Source: Paracoccaceae bacterium
Lineage (GTDB): Bacteria > Pseudomonadota > Alphaproteobacteria > Rhodobacterales > Rhodobacteraceae
DNA: 64,000 nt
Direction: 5' to 3'
NCBI GenBank assembly: GCA_007694945.1
Contig: REER01000113.1
Coordinates: 1-64,000 of the forward strand
In this document: positions 18,543-29,288 of the stretch, piece after piece
Numbering within the stretch: position 1 is the first letter of the stretch
Layout: every line of letters starts with the position of its first letter
Made by a program: the position numbers and the translations under genes
Notes under the pieces: generated by a model
What the model was told of the DNA's origin: nothing
The model's input: only the letters and a program-made list of their open reading frames with translations
The model's database searches: none

Positions 18543-19787
18543 TCAATGTGCCACCCCTGCGGCCACGCTTTCGTCGATGAAGCGGCCCTCGCGGAAGCGG
18601 GTGAGGGTGAAGGCGTCGGTGAGCGGGCTGTGGCCCTTGGCCATCAGTTCTGCCATCGCCCAGCCCGAGCCGGGTGTGGCCTTGAACCCGCCAGTGCCCC
18701 AGCCGCAATTGATGAAGCATCCTTCGAGCGGGGTTTTCGAGATGATGGGTGAGCGGTCGCCGGTCATGTCGACAATGCCGCCCCATTGACGCAGCATCTT
18801 GAGGCGCGAGATCATCGGGAAGGTCTCGACCAGCGCACGCACGGTTTCCTCGATATGGTGCCAGGAGCCGCGCTGGGTGTAGTTGTTGTAACCATCCGCG
18901 CCGCCGCCGATGACCATCTCGCCCTTGTCGGACTGGCTCATGTAGCCATGGACCGTGTTCGCCATCACGACCACATCCATGCAGGGTTTGATGGGCTCCG
19001 AGACCAGCGCCTGCAACGCCACCGATTCTACCGGTAAGCGGAAGCCCGCCATATCGGCCAGCGCGCCCGAGTGTCCCGCGACAACAATGCCGAGTTTCTT
19101 GCAGCCTATCGTGCCCTTCGTTGTGTTGACGGCTGTCACCTGCCCACCTGCTGCCTCCACACCCGTGACGGCGCATTGCTCGATGACATGCATGCCCATG
19201 GCCGAGCAGGCGCGGGCGTAGCCCCAGGCGACAGCATCGTGACGCGCGGTTCCGGCGCGTTCCTGCCAGAGCGCACCCAGCACCGGATAGCGCGGGCCGT
19301 GGATATTGATGATCGGCACCAGACGCTTGACCTCTGAGGGCTGGATGAAGCGGGTCTCGACACCCTGGAGGGCATTGGCGCGCTCGGTGCGCAGATAGCC
19401 GCGCTTCTCATGCTCGGTCTGGGCGAGCATCATCACACCGCGGGGGCTGAACATGATATTGTAGTTCAACTCCTGTGACAGCGTCTCGTAGAGCGCGCGG
19501 GATTTCTCGTAAATCGCGGCAGAGGGGTCCTGCAGGTAATTCGAGCGGATGATCGTCGTGTTGCGCCCGGTATTGCCGCCACCCAGCCAGCCTTTCTCGA
19601 TCACGGCGACATTGGTGATGCCGAAACGCTTGCCGAGGTAATAGGCAGTGGCCAGCCCATGGCCGCCAGCGCCCACGATCACCACGTCATAGGAGGCGCG
19701 CGGCTCGGGCGAAGCCCAGGCGCGCTGCCAGCCCTTGTGCTGGCGAAAAGCCTCGCGGGCGATGGCAAAGGCGGAATAGCGTTTCAT
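18543..19787 (-). CDS. soxB: Sarcosine oxidase beta subunit
   Basis: SYDVVIVGAGGHGLATAYYLGKRFGITNVAVIEKGWLGGGNTGRNTTIIRSNYL. Confidence 0.96.
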   Translation of the reverse strand: MKRYSAFAIAREAFRQHKGWQRAWASPEPRASYDVVIVGAGGHGLATAYYLGKRFGITNVAVIEKGWLGGGNTGRNTTIIRSNYLQDPSAAIYEKSRALYETLSQELNYNIMFSPRGVMMLAQTEHEKRGYLRTERANALQGVETRFIQPSEVKRLVPIINIHGPRYPVLGALWQERAGTARHDAVAWGYARACSAMGMHVIEQCAVTGVEAAGGQVTAVNTTKGTIGCKKLGIVVAGHSGALADMAGFRLPVESVALQALVSEPIKPCMDVVVMANTVHGYMSQSDKGEMVIGGGADGYNNYTQRGSWHHIEETVRALVETFPMISRLKMLRQWGGIVDMTGDRSPIISKTPLEGCFINCGWGTGGFKATPGSGWAMAELMAKGHSPLTDAFTLTRFREGRFIDESVAAGVAH

Positions 19788-19982
19788 GCGCGCAGGCTCC
19801 GGGCAATCTGTTTCGGTTTCTCTGGATTACTCTGTCTGTCGCCGGTTTTCCAGAAGCGTCACAATCAGGGCTGGCTGCGACCTGCCGTCGCCCCGGACGC
19901 GATTGTGAGGGTCAATGGGCGGTTTTGCGCTTTTTCGCAAGTCCGGTAGAGGGTAGATAATGCGCAGGATTTCGGAGGTGAG

Positions 19983-21242
19983 ATGGGTAGTTTCGCGGCA
20001 TATGCAGGATTTGCGCTGATTGCGCTGGGGGTCGCATTGGTACTGGGGCGGGCCGTTTCACGAGCGGGCGCCATTGCGGCAGCAGACGGGACCGACCGCG
20101 CGATGAAGGTCTATCGCGACCAGTTGGCCGAGGTCGAGCGCGACCTTGCGCGCGGCATATTAGGCGAGGCGGAGGCCGAACGGCTGAAAGTGGAGATTTC
20201 GCGCCGCATCCTTGATCTGGACCGGGGCGAGGGGGCGCGGCGGGTCGGCGGGCCGGCGCCATCAGCCATGCGCTGGACCGCGATGGGCGTGGTGCTGGTG
20301 GCCGTCGTGGGCGGCGGCTGGCTTTACATTACCATCGGGGCGCCTGGCTATCGGGACATGCCGCTGCTTGAACGCCATGCCGAGGCTGCCGAGACGCGGC
20401 GCAATCGCGCCAGGCAGGCGGAGCTTGAAGCCCAGTTCGCCGCCGCCTTTCCCGAGCCCGAGCCCTTCGAGGGGCGTGATGAGCTTGAAGACATGGTCGC
20501 GGAGCTGCGCGAGTTGATGCAGGAGCGCAGCGAAGATGTCATGGGCCACAGATTGCTGGCACAGAACGAGGCGCGTTTGGGCAATTATCGCGATGCCGTC
20601 ACTGCGCAGGAGCGTGTGATCGCGCTTGTGGGTGAGGCCGCTGAGGTGAGCGAATATGCCTATCTGCTCGATCTGATGGTCATAGCGACCGGGGGCTTTG
20701 TCTCCCCCGAGGCCGAGGCGGTGATCGAGCAGATCCTGCGCCGCGATGCGGCAAACGGGGTGGCGCTTTACTACACTGGCCGGATGTATGCCCAGACCGG
20801 TCGGCCCGACATGACGTTCCGCATCTGGCGCCGTCTGCATGACGTGAGCACACCCGACGCTCCCTGGCTGGCGGAAATTCGTAGCGCCCTGCCCGAACTG
20901 GCGCGGATCTCAGGTGAGCCGCGCTACACGCTTCCCCCATTACCTGCAGCCGAGGCCGGCCCGAGCGCCGCCGATATCGAAGCGGCCGAAGCGATGGACC
21001 TGGAAGACCGGGCCGAGATGATCGAAGGGATGGTCGGCAATCTTTCGGCACGGCTGGCGAATGAGGGCGGACCTGCTGAAGACTGGGCGCAACTGATCCG
21101 CGCGTTGTCAGTGCTGGGCCGTGAGGAGCAGGCGCAAGCCATTCTGGGTGAGGCGCGGCAGATTTTTGCCGCGCAAGCGGAGGATCTTGCGTTGATCAAT
21201 GAGAGTGCCGCGCAGGCCGGGCTGTCGCGCGGCGAGCCTTGA
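19983..21242 (+). CDS. ccmI: c-type cytochrome biogenesis protein CcmI
   Basis: [42 protein letters not shown]-like C-terminal part. Confidence 0.9.
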   Translation: MGSFAAYAGFALIALGVALVLGRAVSRAGAIAAADGTDRAMKVYRDQLAEVERDLARGILGEAEAERLKVEISRRILDLDRGEGARRVGGPAPSAMRWTAMGVVLVAVVGGGWLYITIGAPGYRDMPLLERHAEAAETRRNRARQAELEAQFAAAFPEPEPFEGRDELEDMVAELRELMQERSEDVMGHRLLAQNEARLGNYRDAVTAQERVIALVGEAAEVSEYAYLLDLMVIATGGFVSPEAEAVIEQILRRDAANGVALYYTGRMYAQTGRPDMTFRIWRRLHDVSTPDAPWLAEIRSALPELARISGEPRYTLPPLPAAEAGPSAADIEAAEAMDLEDRAEMIEGMVGNLSARLANEGGPAEDWAQLIRALSVLGREEQAQAILGEARQIFAAQAEDLALINESAAQAGLSRGEP

Positions 21243-21718
21243 TGTCGGTGCTCGAGCCTTTCGAGACCTTTGCCGAGGCCCTGCCCAAGGGCAGGGCAGT
21301 TGCCGGCCTCGATCTGGGCGAGAAGACCATCGGTGTGGCCGTGTCGGACCGGATGCTGTCGGTCGCGACCCCGTTGCAGACCATAAGGCGCAAGAAATTC
21401 GGGCTTGATGCGGCGGCGCTGCTGGAGATTGTGGCGGCGCGCGAAATCGGCGGACTGGTGCTCGGGCTGCCGCGCAATATGGATGGCTCGGAGGGGCCGC
21501 GCTGCCAGTCCACGCGTGCCTTTGCGCGAAATCTCGCACGGCTCACCGAACTGCCGATAGGGTTCTGGGACGAACGATTGTCGACAGTCGCTGCGGAGCG
21601 CGCGCTGCTGGAGGCGGATACCTCGCGGCGCAAACGTGCGGAAGTGATCGACCATGTGGCGGCAGGGGTGATCCTGCAGGGCGCGCTGGACCGGCTGGCG
21701 GTGATCCGGCGCGGATGA
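21242..21718 (+). CDS. ruvX: Holliday junction resolvase RuvX (YqgF)
   Basis: [75 protein letters not shown]. Confidence 0.93.
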   Translation: MSVLEPFETFAEALPKGRAVAGLDLGEKTIGVAVSDRMLSVATPLQTIRRKKFGLDAAALLEIVAAREIGGLVLGLPRNMDGSEGPRCQSTRAFARNLARLTELPIGFWDERLSTVAAERALLEADTSRRKRAEVIDHVAAGVILQGALDRLAVIRRG

Positions 21719-21832
21719 GACGTTGGTCGCTGCCTGTGCGGGGCTGCCGCACAGGGTGAACGCGTGCGATTGCGTCTGGTCGGTGGCGGTGAATAGGTTA
21801 TCTTCGCCTCGAGGCAGATAGGAAGAGCAGCC

Positions 21833-22081
21833 ATGACCGAGCCCATCCGGACACGCAGTGAGATCGAATCCCCTTGCATAAATATCTGCGTGATTCATCC
21901 TGAATCGCGGCTCTGCACGGGATGCCTGCGCTCGATTGACGAGATCACCGCCTGGTCGCGCATGACCCCCGAGGCGCGGCGTGCAGTCATGGCGGATCTG
22001 CCGGGGCGAAAGGGGATGCTGAATGCCCGCCGGGGCGGGCGCGCGCGCAATGCGGCGCAGCGCGGGGCTTCGGGGGCATGA
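21833..22081 (+). CDS. DUF1289 family protein
   Basis: ESPCINICVIHPESRLCTGCLRSIDEITAWSRMTPEARRAVMADLPGR. Confidence 0.9.
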   Translation: MTEPIRTRSEIESPCINICVIHPESRLCTGCLRSIDEITAWSRMTPEARRAVMADLPGRKGMLNARRGGRARNAAQRGASGA

Positions 22082-22239
22082 CGCGCTGACGCGCGTCATG
22101 CTTGACGCCTGCGAGAACACGGGCCATCGTGCGGAGGGGAAAGGCGCGACTGTCGCAGAACTGTGACATCCGTCCGCAATAACAGCTCAGCCGCCGGGCC
22201 GATATCGGTCGGGCAGGGCGGGGCATTCACCAAGGAGAC

Positions 22240-23808
22240 ATGACCATGACACATGATCTGCGCAAAGGCGCGCTCACGCGGCGCGGAATATTGCAAGGGG
22301 CCACGGCGCTGGGTGCGGCCGGGCTGATCCTGCCCGGTTCGATGCGCGCAGCTCGCGCCGAGCCGCAGCGCGGGGGCACCTTCCGCATCGGGCTGGGGCA
22401 TGGCAACACCACCGACGGCTATGATCCGGGGCTGTGGGACAACCTTTATGCGCAGGTTTTTGCAGCCGCGCGCCATAACCAATTGATCGAGGTCGATGCC
22501 GATGGGCAGTTGATTGGCGAGATCGCCGAGAGTTGGGAATCGGATGACGGCAAGACCTGGGTGTTCCATATTCGCCAAGGTGTCACCTTTCACTCCGGCA
22601 AGGATGTGACGGTCGATGATGTGATTGCCTCGCTCAACCATCACCGGGGCGAGGATGCGACCTCGGCGATCAAGCAATTCTTCGACCCGGTCGTGGAAAT
22701 CCGCGCCGACGGTCAATCGGTCGTGGTCACGCTGGACGCGCCCAATGGCGACTTCCCCTACCTGATGTCGGATTATCACCTTGCCATCATGCCCGGCAGT
22801 GACGGCAAGATCGACCCGACCTCGACCGATGGGTGCGGCCCCTACATCGTCGAAAGCTTCGAGCCCGGCGTGCAGGCGAGCCTGAACCGCAACCCGGATT
22901 ACTGGAAGCCGGGGCGGGCGCATTTCGATCGCGTCGAGATCCTCGCCATCCTCGATTCGGCCGCGCGTCTCAATGCGCTGATGACCGGGCAGGTGGAACT
23001 GATCGACCAGATCGACCCGGCGACAATCGGCATGCTCGAGGCGCGCAATGTCGCGCGCATCATATCGATCCCCGGCAACGCGCATTATGTCTTCCCGATG
23101 GACAGCCGCGCGGCTCCCTTCAACGATAACAATGTGCGCCTGGCGCTGAAATACGCCATCGACCGCGAGGATATGGTCGAGAAAATCCTCGGCGGGCATG
23201 GTGCCGTGTCGAATGACAACCCGATCGGACCGGCAAACCGCTATTTTTACGCCGACATGGAGCCCAAGTCCTTCGACCCCGACCGCGCGCGCTACTATCT
23301 GCGCAAGGCCGGGATGGAGAGCCTGACCGTGCCTCTGCATGTGGCCGATGCCGCCTTTTCCGGGGCGGTTGATGCCGGCGCGCTCTTTGCCGAGACGGCA
23401 CGGCAGGCGGGTATCAATATTGACCTCGTGCGCGAGCCCAATGACGGCTACTGGGACAATGTCTGGATGCAGAAACCCTTTGTCGCCAGCTATTGGGGCG
23501 GCCGCGCGGTCGAGGACCACATGTTCACCACGGGCTATGCCTCGGGCGCGGCCTGGAATGACAGTTTCTGGGAGCATGAGCGCTTCAACGAGTTGCTGGT
23601 CAAGGCGCGCTCGGAAGTGGATGAGGATCTGCGCCGCGAGATGTACCAGGAGATGCAGCGCATCGTGTCCTTCGAAGGCGCGGTAGTGATCCCGATGAAC
23701 AACAATTACGTCATGGCGACGGCGCTGAATATCGGCACGCCCGATCAGATCTCGGCCAACTGGAACCTCGACGGGTTCCGCTGCGTCGAGCGCTGGTGGA
23801 TGACCTGA
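22240..23808 (+). CDS. Peptide/opine ABC transporter substrate-binding protein (Tat-exported, family 5 SBP)
   Basis: Twin-arginine TRRGILQGATALGAAGLILPG; SBP_bac_5-type sequence. Confidence 0.92.
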   Translation: MTMTHDLRKGALTRRGILQGATALGAAGLILPGSMRAARAEPQRGGTFRIGLGHGNTTDGYDPGLWDNLYAQVFAAARHNQLIEVDADGQLIGEIAESWESDDGKTWVFHIRQGVTFHSGKDVTVDDVIASLNHHRGEDATSAIKQFFDPVVEIRADGQSVVVTLDAPNGDFPYLMSDYHLAIMPGSDGKIDPTSTDGCGPYIVESFEPGVQASLNRNPDYWKPGRAHFDRVEILAILDSAARLNALMTGQVELIDQIDPATIGMLEARNVARIISIPGNAHYVFPMDSRAAPFNDNNVRLALKYAIDREDMVEKILGGHGAVSNDNPIGPANRYFYADMEPKSFDPDRARYYLRKAGMESLTVPLHVADAAFSGAVDAGALFAETARQAGINIDLVREPNDGYWDNVWMQKPFVASYWGGRAVEDHMFTTGYASGAAWNDSFWEHERFNELLVKARSEVDEDLRREMYQEMQRIVSFEGAVVIPMNNNYVMATALNIGTPDQISANWNLDGFRCVERWWMT

Positions 23809-23881
23809 TCACACCCGGCCCCTGCGCGCAGCGCAGGGGCCGGCCTCCCCCAATGGGGGCAAAAGCAATAACGAGGGATGG

Positions 23882-24835
23882 ATGGCGGCTCTGATCCGTA
23901 TGATCGCGCAGCGGCTGGCTTTGGGGGTGCTGACGCTCTTTATCGTGTCGGTCGTGATCTTCTTCGCGACCGAACTGCTGCCGGGTGATCTGGCCTCGAC
24001 GCTGCTGGGGCAGGCCGCCACGCCCGAGACCGTGGCCGCGCTGCGCCGCCAGTTGGGCCTCGATCTGCCCGCGCCGGTACGCTACTGGAACTGGCTGACA
24101 AGTGCCCTGCAGGGGGATTTCGGTGTCTCGCTCGCCAATCGCCGCCCGATTGCCGAACTGATCGCCGCGCGGCTGGGCAACACGATCTTCCTCGCGCTCT
24201 ATGCCGCAGCCCTCGCGGTGCCGCTGGCGCTGATCCTCGGCATCCTTGCCGCGCTCTGGCGCAATTCGGTCTTCGACCGCGCGGCCAATGCAGGCGCGCT
24301 GACCGCGATTTCCTTTCCCGAATTCTTCGTGGCCTACATCCTCGTACTCTGGCTCGCGCAGAGCGGCTATTTCCCCTCGATGGTGCGGATCTCGCCGGTC
24401 TCGACCTTCGGTGAGAAACTCTACATGGCCTTCCTGCCCGCGCTAACGCTGACGCTGGTGGTCACGGCGCACATGATGCGCATGACCCGCGCCGCGATCA
24501 TCAACCTGATGGCGCAGCCCTATATCGAGATGGCGCGGCTCAAGGGCATGTCACCCTTGCGAATCGTGCTGCGCCACGCGCTGCCCAATGCGCTGGCGCC
24601 GATCATCAATGTCATCGCCATCAACCTGGCCTATCTGATCACGGGCGTCGTGGTGGTCGAGGTGGTCTTTGTCTATCCGGGGTTGGGCCAGTTGATGGTC
24701 GATTCGGTGTCCAAGCGCGATATCGCCGTGGTGCAGGCCATAGCGCTGATCTTCGCCTCGGCCTATGTGCTTTTGAACCTCACTGCGGATGTTCTCTCGA
24801 CGCTGACCAACCCGCGCCTGATGTCGAAAGGGTAG
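23882..24835 (+). CDS. Dipeptide/oligopeptide ABC transporter permease (DppB-like)
   Basis: BPD transporter motif EMARLKGMSPLRIVLRHALPNALAP. Confidence 0.93.
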   Translation: MAALIRMIAQRLALGVLTLFIVSVVIFFATELLPGDLASTLLGQAATPETVAALRRQLGLDLPAPVRYWNWLTSALQGDFGVSLANRRPIAELIAARLGNTIFLALYAAALAVPLALILGILAALWRNSVFDRAANAGALTAISFPEFFVAYILVLWLAQSGYFPSMVRISPVSTFGEKLYMAFLPALTLTLVVTAHMMRMTRAAIINLMAQPYIEMARLKGMSPLRIVLRHALPNALAPIINVIAINLAYLITGVVVVEVVFVYPGLGQLMVDSVSKRDIAVVQAIALIFASAYVLLNLTADVLSTLTNPRLMSKG

Positions 24836-24838
24836 GGG

Positions 24839-25759
24839 ATGGGCTGGCTTTTTCTCGCATTTGGCATTGTCGCGGCCTTCGGGTTGGCCGCCCTGCTGCG
24901 CAGGGCGGCCATGCAACTCGCGCCAACGGAGTGGCGTAGCGCACTGGCCGATATGCCGCTGACTGCCGCTTTCGGGCTGATGGTGATCGCAATCTATATC
25001 TTTGTGGCGTCGGCCGCGCCGCTGCTTGCGCCCTTTCCAGAACGCGAGGTGGTAGGCTCGCAATTCCAGCCCTGGAGCCTGCAGCACTGGCTGGGCACTG
25101 ACAGGCTGGGACGCGACATGGCCTCGCGCCTGATTTACGGGGCGCGCAACACAGTGGGGATCGCCTTTGCCACCACTGCGCTGGCTTTCATCGTGGGCTC
25201 GCTTCTGGGGCTTTGGGCGGCGCTGCGCGGGGGCTGGCTCGACCAGACGCTTTCGCGCTTTGTCGATGCGCTGATGGCGATCCCTTCGCTGATCTTCTCG
25301 CTCTTGCTGCTCACGATCTTTGGCACCTCGGTGCTGACGCTGATCCTTGTCATTGCAGCCGTGGATGCGACCCGCGTCTACCGGATCGCGCGATCGGTGG
25401 CCCAGGGCATCGTGGTGATGGACTATATCGAGGCCGCGCGGCTGCGCGGTGAGGGCAGCTGGTATCTGATCCGGCGCGAGATCCTGCCCAATGCGCTCGC
25501 CCCTCTCGTGGCCGAATTCGGTCTGCGCTTCTGCTTCGTCTTCCTGACCATCTCGTCGCTGTCCTTCCTCGGGCTCGGCATCCAGCCACCCTTGGCCGAC
25601 TGGGGCTCGATGGTGCGCGAGAATGCGACGCTGATCACCTTCGGCGACATTACCCCGCTTCTGCCCGCCGGTGCCATCGCGCTGCTGACCGTGGCGGTGA
25701 ATTTCGTGGTCGACTGGCAGCTCTATCGCGCCTCGGGACTGAAGGAGCAGGCCGGATGA
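24839..25759 (+). CDS. Dipeptide/oligopeptide ABC transporter permease (DppC-like)
   Basis: HWLGTDRLGRDMASRLIYGARNT and EAARLRGEGSWYLIRREILPNALAPL. Confidence 0.93.
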   Translation: MGWLFLAFGIVAAFGLAALLRRAAMQLAPTEWRSALADMPLTAAFGLMVIAIYIFVASAAPLLAPFPEREVVGSQFQPWSLQHWLGTDRLGRDMASRLIYGARNTVGIAFATTALAFIVGSLLGLWAALRGGWLDQTLSRFVDALMAIPSLIFSLLLLTIFGTSVLTLILVIAAVDATRVYRIARSVAQGIVVMDYIEAARLRGEGSWYLIRREILPNALAPLVAEFGLRFCFVFLTISSLSFLGLGIQPPLADWGSMVRENATLITFGDITPLLPAGAIALLTVAVNFVVDWQLYRASGLKEQAG

Positions 25760-27372
25760 CAGGCGAGGTGCTGCTGGAAATCCGCAATCTGGTGATCGAG
25801 GGTCGCGCGGGCGAGGAGTGGTTGCGCATCCTCCGCGGCGTCAACCTGACCCTGCACCGGGGCGAGGTGGTCGGGCTGATCGGTGAATCGGGCGCGGGAA
25901 AATCCACGCTGGGGCTCGCGGCCATGGGCTTCGCTCGCGATGGTTGCCGCATCTCGGCGGGGAGTATCCGCTTCGACGGGATCGACCTGCGCATGGCCTC
26001 CGAGCGCGTGAAGCGCGGTCTGCGCGGCAAGCGCATCGCCTATGTGGCGCAATCGGCGGCGGCCAGTTTCAACCCCTCGCACAAGCTTATTGACCAATAT
26101 GCCGAGGCGCCTGTAACCCATGGTGTGATGTCGCGCGCGCAGGCCGAAAAGGACGCAGTCGCGATCTATACCCGCCTGCGCCTGCCCAACCCCGAAGAGA
26201 TCGGGTTTCGCTACCCGCATCAGGTCTCAGGCGGACAGTTGCAGCGCGCGATGACCGCGATGGCCATGGCCTGCCGCCCCGATCTGATCATCTTCGACGA
26301 GCCAACCACTGCGCTCGATGTCACCACCCAGATCGAAGTGCTGGCCGCCATACGCGACGCTGTGCGCGCCTTTGACACAGCGGCGATCTACATCACCCAC
26401 GACCTCGCGGTCGTGGCACAGATGGCGGACCGGATCACGATCCTGCTGCGTGGCGAAGAGGTCGAGGAAAACGACACCCGCGCCATGCTCGCCGCGCCAA
26501 GGGCCGCCTATACCAAAACCCTCTGGGCTGTGCGCCGCTTCCAACGCGCGGACCAGCCGCCCCCACGCGAGGCGCCGCTCCTGTCCGTGCGCAATGTCAG
26601 CGCAGCCTATGGCAAGAAGCCGGTGCTGCATGATGTGAGCTTTGATCTCTATCCCGGTCGGACACTTGCGGTGGTGGGCGAGAGCGGCTCTGGCAAATCG
26701 ACCGTGGCGCGCGTGATCACCGGGCTTCTGCCACCAAGCGAGGGCGAGATCACGCTGGAGGGCGCCTCCCTCCCGCCCGATTACCGCGCGCGGACGCGCG
26801 ACCAGTTGCGCCAGTGCCAGATGATTTACCAGATGGCCGACACGGCGCTGAACCCCAAGCTGACCCTGCGCCAGATCATTGGCCGCCCGGCGGCAATGTA
26901 TCTTGGGCTCCGGGGCCGCGCGCTCGAAGCGCGCACCCGCGCGCTATTGGAAATGATTGAGCTCGACCCCGGGAGTTTCATCGACCGACTACCCTCCGAA
27001 CTCTCGGGCGGGCAAAAACAGCGCATCGGCATTGCCCGCGCGCTGGCTGCCGAGCCGAAGGTCATCATCTGTGACGAGGTGACATCCGCGCTTGACCAGA
27101 TCGTGCAGGAGGGCATCCTGCGGCTGCTCGACAAGCTGCAATCCGAATTGGGGCTGGCCTATATGTTCATTACTCATGACCTCGCGACCGTGCGCGCGAT
27201 AGCCGATGATGTGGTGGTGATGCAGCACGGCCGCGTGGTCGAACAAGGCACCAAGGCAGAGGTTTTCGCTCCGCCGCACGAGCCCTATACCGAGTTGCTG
27301 CTCTCCTCGGTCCCGCGGATGGACCCTGACTGGCTGACCAATCTGCTCGCCGAGCGGGCAGCCACGGATTGA
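25756..27372 (+). CDS. Dual-domain oligopeptide ABC transporter ATP-binding protein (DppD-DppF fusion)
   Basis: Two Walker A motifs (GESGAGKST, GESGSGKST) and two signature motifs. Confidence 0.93.
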   Translation: MTGEVLLEIRNLVIEGRAGEEWLRILRGVNLTLHRGEVVGLIGESGAGKSTLGLAAMGFARDGCRISAGSIRFDGIDLRMASERVKRGLRGKRIAYVAQSAAASFNPSHKLIDQYAEAPVTHGVMSRAQAEKDAVAIYTRLRLPNPEEIGFRYPHQVSGGQLQRAMTAMAMACRPDLIIFDEPTTALDVTTQIEVLAAIRDAVRAFDTAAIYITHDLAVVAQMADRITILLRGEEVEENDTRAMLAAPRAAYTKTLWAVRRFQRADQPPPREAPLLSVRNVSAAYGKKPVLHDVSFDLYPGRTLAVVGESGSGKSTVARVITGLLPPSEGEITLEGASLPPDYRARTRDQLRQCQMIYQMADTALNPKLTLRQIIGRPAAMYLGLRGRALEARTRALLEMIELDPGSFIDRLPSELSGGQKQRIGIARALAAEPKVIICDEVTSALDQIVQEGILRLLDKLQSELGLAYMFITHDLATVRAIADDVVVMQHGRVVEQGTKAEVFAPPHEPYTELLLSSVPRMDPDWLTNLLAERAATD

Positions 27373-27405
27373 CCCATTTTCTTGCCGGAAAATACTCACG
27401 TGGGT

Positions 27406-27461
27406 TTCAGGGGGAGCGTGCTCCCCCTGAAGCAGGGGGTCGGGGGACGGCAGTCCCCCGA
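27406..27461. terminator. Two tandem hairpins between convergent genes
   Basis: ttcagggggagc-gt-gctccccctgaa (27406..27431) and tcgggggac-ggca-gtcccccga (27440..27461). Confidence 0.6.
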
Positions 27462-27467
27462 GGCCCC

Positions 27468-27887
27468 TCACGGATGAACACCCCCCATCGCGCAGATGAT
27501 CCGCCATTCCGCCTCCGTCACCGGCTGCACCGACAGCCGCGACTGGCGCAACAGAGCCATCTCGGCCAGTTGCGGCTCTTCCTTGACCATCGCCAATGTC
27601 ACCGGCTTTACGAAATGGCGCACTGCCTTCACATCCACACATTCCCAGCGCGGGTCGTCGGTGGTGCTGTCAGGGTGGGCCTCGGCGATCACTTCGCAAA
27701 TCCCCACCACCGCCTTGTCGCTCTGGCTGTGATAGAAAAACGCGCGGTCGCCGAGCTGCATCTCGCGCATGAAATTGCGCGCCTGATAATTGCGCACTCC
27801 GTCCCATTCCTCGCCCGCATCCCCCTTGGCGACGAGATCGTCCCAGGAAAACACGTCCGGCTCCGATTTCATCAGCCAATAGCGCAT
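27468..27887 (-). CDS. EVE domain-containing protein
   Basis: MRYWLMKSEPDVFSWDDLVAKGDAGEEWDGVRNYQARNFMREMQLGDRAFFYHSQ. Confidence 0.95.
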   Translation of the reverse strand: MRYWLMKSEPDVFSWDDLVAKGDAGEEWDGVRNYQARNFMREMQLGDRAFFYHSQSDKAVVGICEVIAEAHPDSTTDDPRWECVDVKAVRHFVKPVTLAMVKEEPQLAEMALLRQSRLSVQPVTEAEWRIICAMGGVHP

Positions 27888-28162
27888 CAGCCGACGACCC
27901 GTTTCCATTCCTGCACACGGACGTCCTCGAAGAGCCCCGCCTGCGCATAGGGGTCTGCAGCGCTCCAGGCCCGTGCGGATGCGATATCGGGCGCCTCGAC
28001 AATGATCAGCGAGCCCGCCATCTCGCCTGCGTCATCAAGCAGCGGGCCGCCCAGCACCACGCAGCCAGTCCGTTCCGCATAATCCAGATGGGCCGCGCGA
28101 TTGGCCTTGCGCGTCTCCAGCGCGCCGGGCTTGTCGGTGCAAAGCAGCATGTAGAGTGGCAT
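27887..28162 (-). CDS. YciI family protein
   Basis: MPLYMLLCTDKPGALETRKANRAAHLDYAE...GSLIIVEAPDIASARAWSAADPYAQAGLF. Confidence 0.92.
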   Translation of the reverse strand: MPLYMLLCTDKPGALETRKANRAAHLDYAERTGCVVLGGPLLDDAGEMAGSLIIVEAPDIASARAWSAADPYAQAGLFEDVRVQEWKRVVG

Positions 28163-28174
28163 GAGTTCTCCTCC

Positions 28175-29131
28175 TCATTCTTCGGTCAGGGGGCGGGCGA
28201 GGAGCGCGTCGCGCGCCTCGCGCAGGGTCAGATAGCCTTCGATCAAGGCGGCTACCATCCGCGTGATCGGCATGTCGATGCCGCGCGTATTGGCCAGCCG
28301 TGCGACGGCGCGCGCTGTGGCCGCACCCTCGACAGTGGTGCCCGTGTCGAATGCCTCACCGCGCCCGAGCGCGAGCCCGTATCGGAAATTGCGCGATTTT
28401 TCCGATCCGCAGGTCAGGATCAGATCGCCCAGGCCCGAGAGCCCCGCCAGCGTTTCGGGCAGCGCCCCCATATCGAGCGCCAGCCGCTGCATCTCGGCAT
28501 AGCCCCGCGCCATCAGCGCCGCGCGCGCCGATTCGCCCATACCCGCGCCGATCACCACCCCAGCGGCAATCGCGATCACATTCTTCAGCGCCCCGCCCAG
28601 CTCTGCCCCGGTCACATCGCTATTGCGATAGAGCCGAAGATTGGGGGTTGATAGCTGGTCCTGCAGGCTGCGCCCGAGCACCTCGTCATGGCAGGCAAGC
28701 GTCAGCGCGGTGGGCAGCCCGCGCGCGATATCATCGGCAAAGCTCGGCCCGGTCAGCAGCGCCGCGCGGGTCTCGGGCAGGGCCGCGCGGATCACACCCA
28801 CCGGGCCCATCAGTTGTGCGAGGTCCACGCCCTTCGAACAGGCGACCAGCACGCGCGGGGCAAGGCGTGCGGCATGGGTCTCGAGAAACCCGGCCGTGGC
28901 CTGCATCGGGATGGCAAGCAGCACGGTTTCTGCCGTCACGTCCTCGATATCCGAAGTCACCCGCACGCCCTCAGGCAGCGGCACGCCCGGCAATCGCGCG
29001 CGATTCTCGCGCGCCTTCTCCAGCGCTGCGGCCTGTGCAGCATCGCGGCACCAGAGCGTGGCCTCGCCCAGAGCGCAGGCGAGGGCAGTGCCAAAGGCCC
29101 CGGCCCCAAGAATGGCGACATTCATCCGCAA
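28175..29131 (-). CDS. gpsA: Glycerol-3-phosphate dehydrogenase [NAD(P)+]
   Basis: [44 protein letters not shown]. Confidence 0.96.
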   Translation of the reverse strand: MRMNVAILGAGAFGTALACALGEATLWCRDAAQAAALEKARENRARLPGVPLPEGVRVTSDIEDVTAETVLLAIPMQATAGFLETHAARLAPRVLVACSKGVDLAQLMGPVGVIRAALPETRAALLTGPSFADDIARGLPTALTLACHDEVLGRSLQDQLSTPNLRLYRNSDVTGAELGGALKNVIAIAAGVVIGAGMGESARAALMARGYAEMQRLALDMGALPETLAGLSGLGDLILTCGSEKSRNFRYGLALGRGEAFDTGTTVEGAATARAVARLANTRGIDMPITRMVAALIEGYLTLREARDALLARPLTEE

Positions 29132-29140
29132 GACCTCCGT

Positions 29141-29245
29141 GCCGCGCCCCGCAGGGGCGCGGCCTGCGACATTGCTTGCACAGCGCCCCCTTCAGGCTGG
29201 CATACACCCACAGGCATGGCCGAACCGCGCCCCGCAGGGGCGCGG
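29141..29245. repeat. Two near-identical GC-rich hairpins between tsaD and gpsA
   Basis: gccgcgccccgcaggggcgcggc (29141..29163) and ccgcgccccgcaggggcgcgg (29225..29245). Confidence 0.7.
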
Positions 29246-29288
29246 CCCCCCTCGCCCCCCCCGCCCAACGCGGGCTTGAGGCAAGGGC

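Noticed and set aside
19127-19140. ttgacggctgtcac, a near match to the palindrome
   Set aside because: Inside soxB coding sequence and the right arm mismatches (GTCAC).
18178-19176. Long minus-strand ORF overlapping soxB in another frame
   Set aside because: Overlaps soxB out of frame and lacks recognisable domain; spurious.
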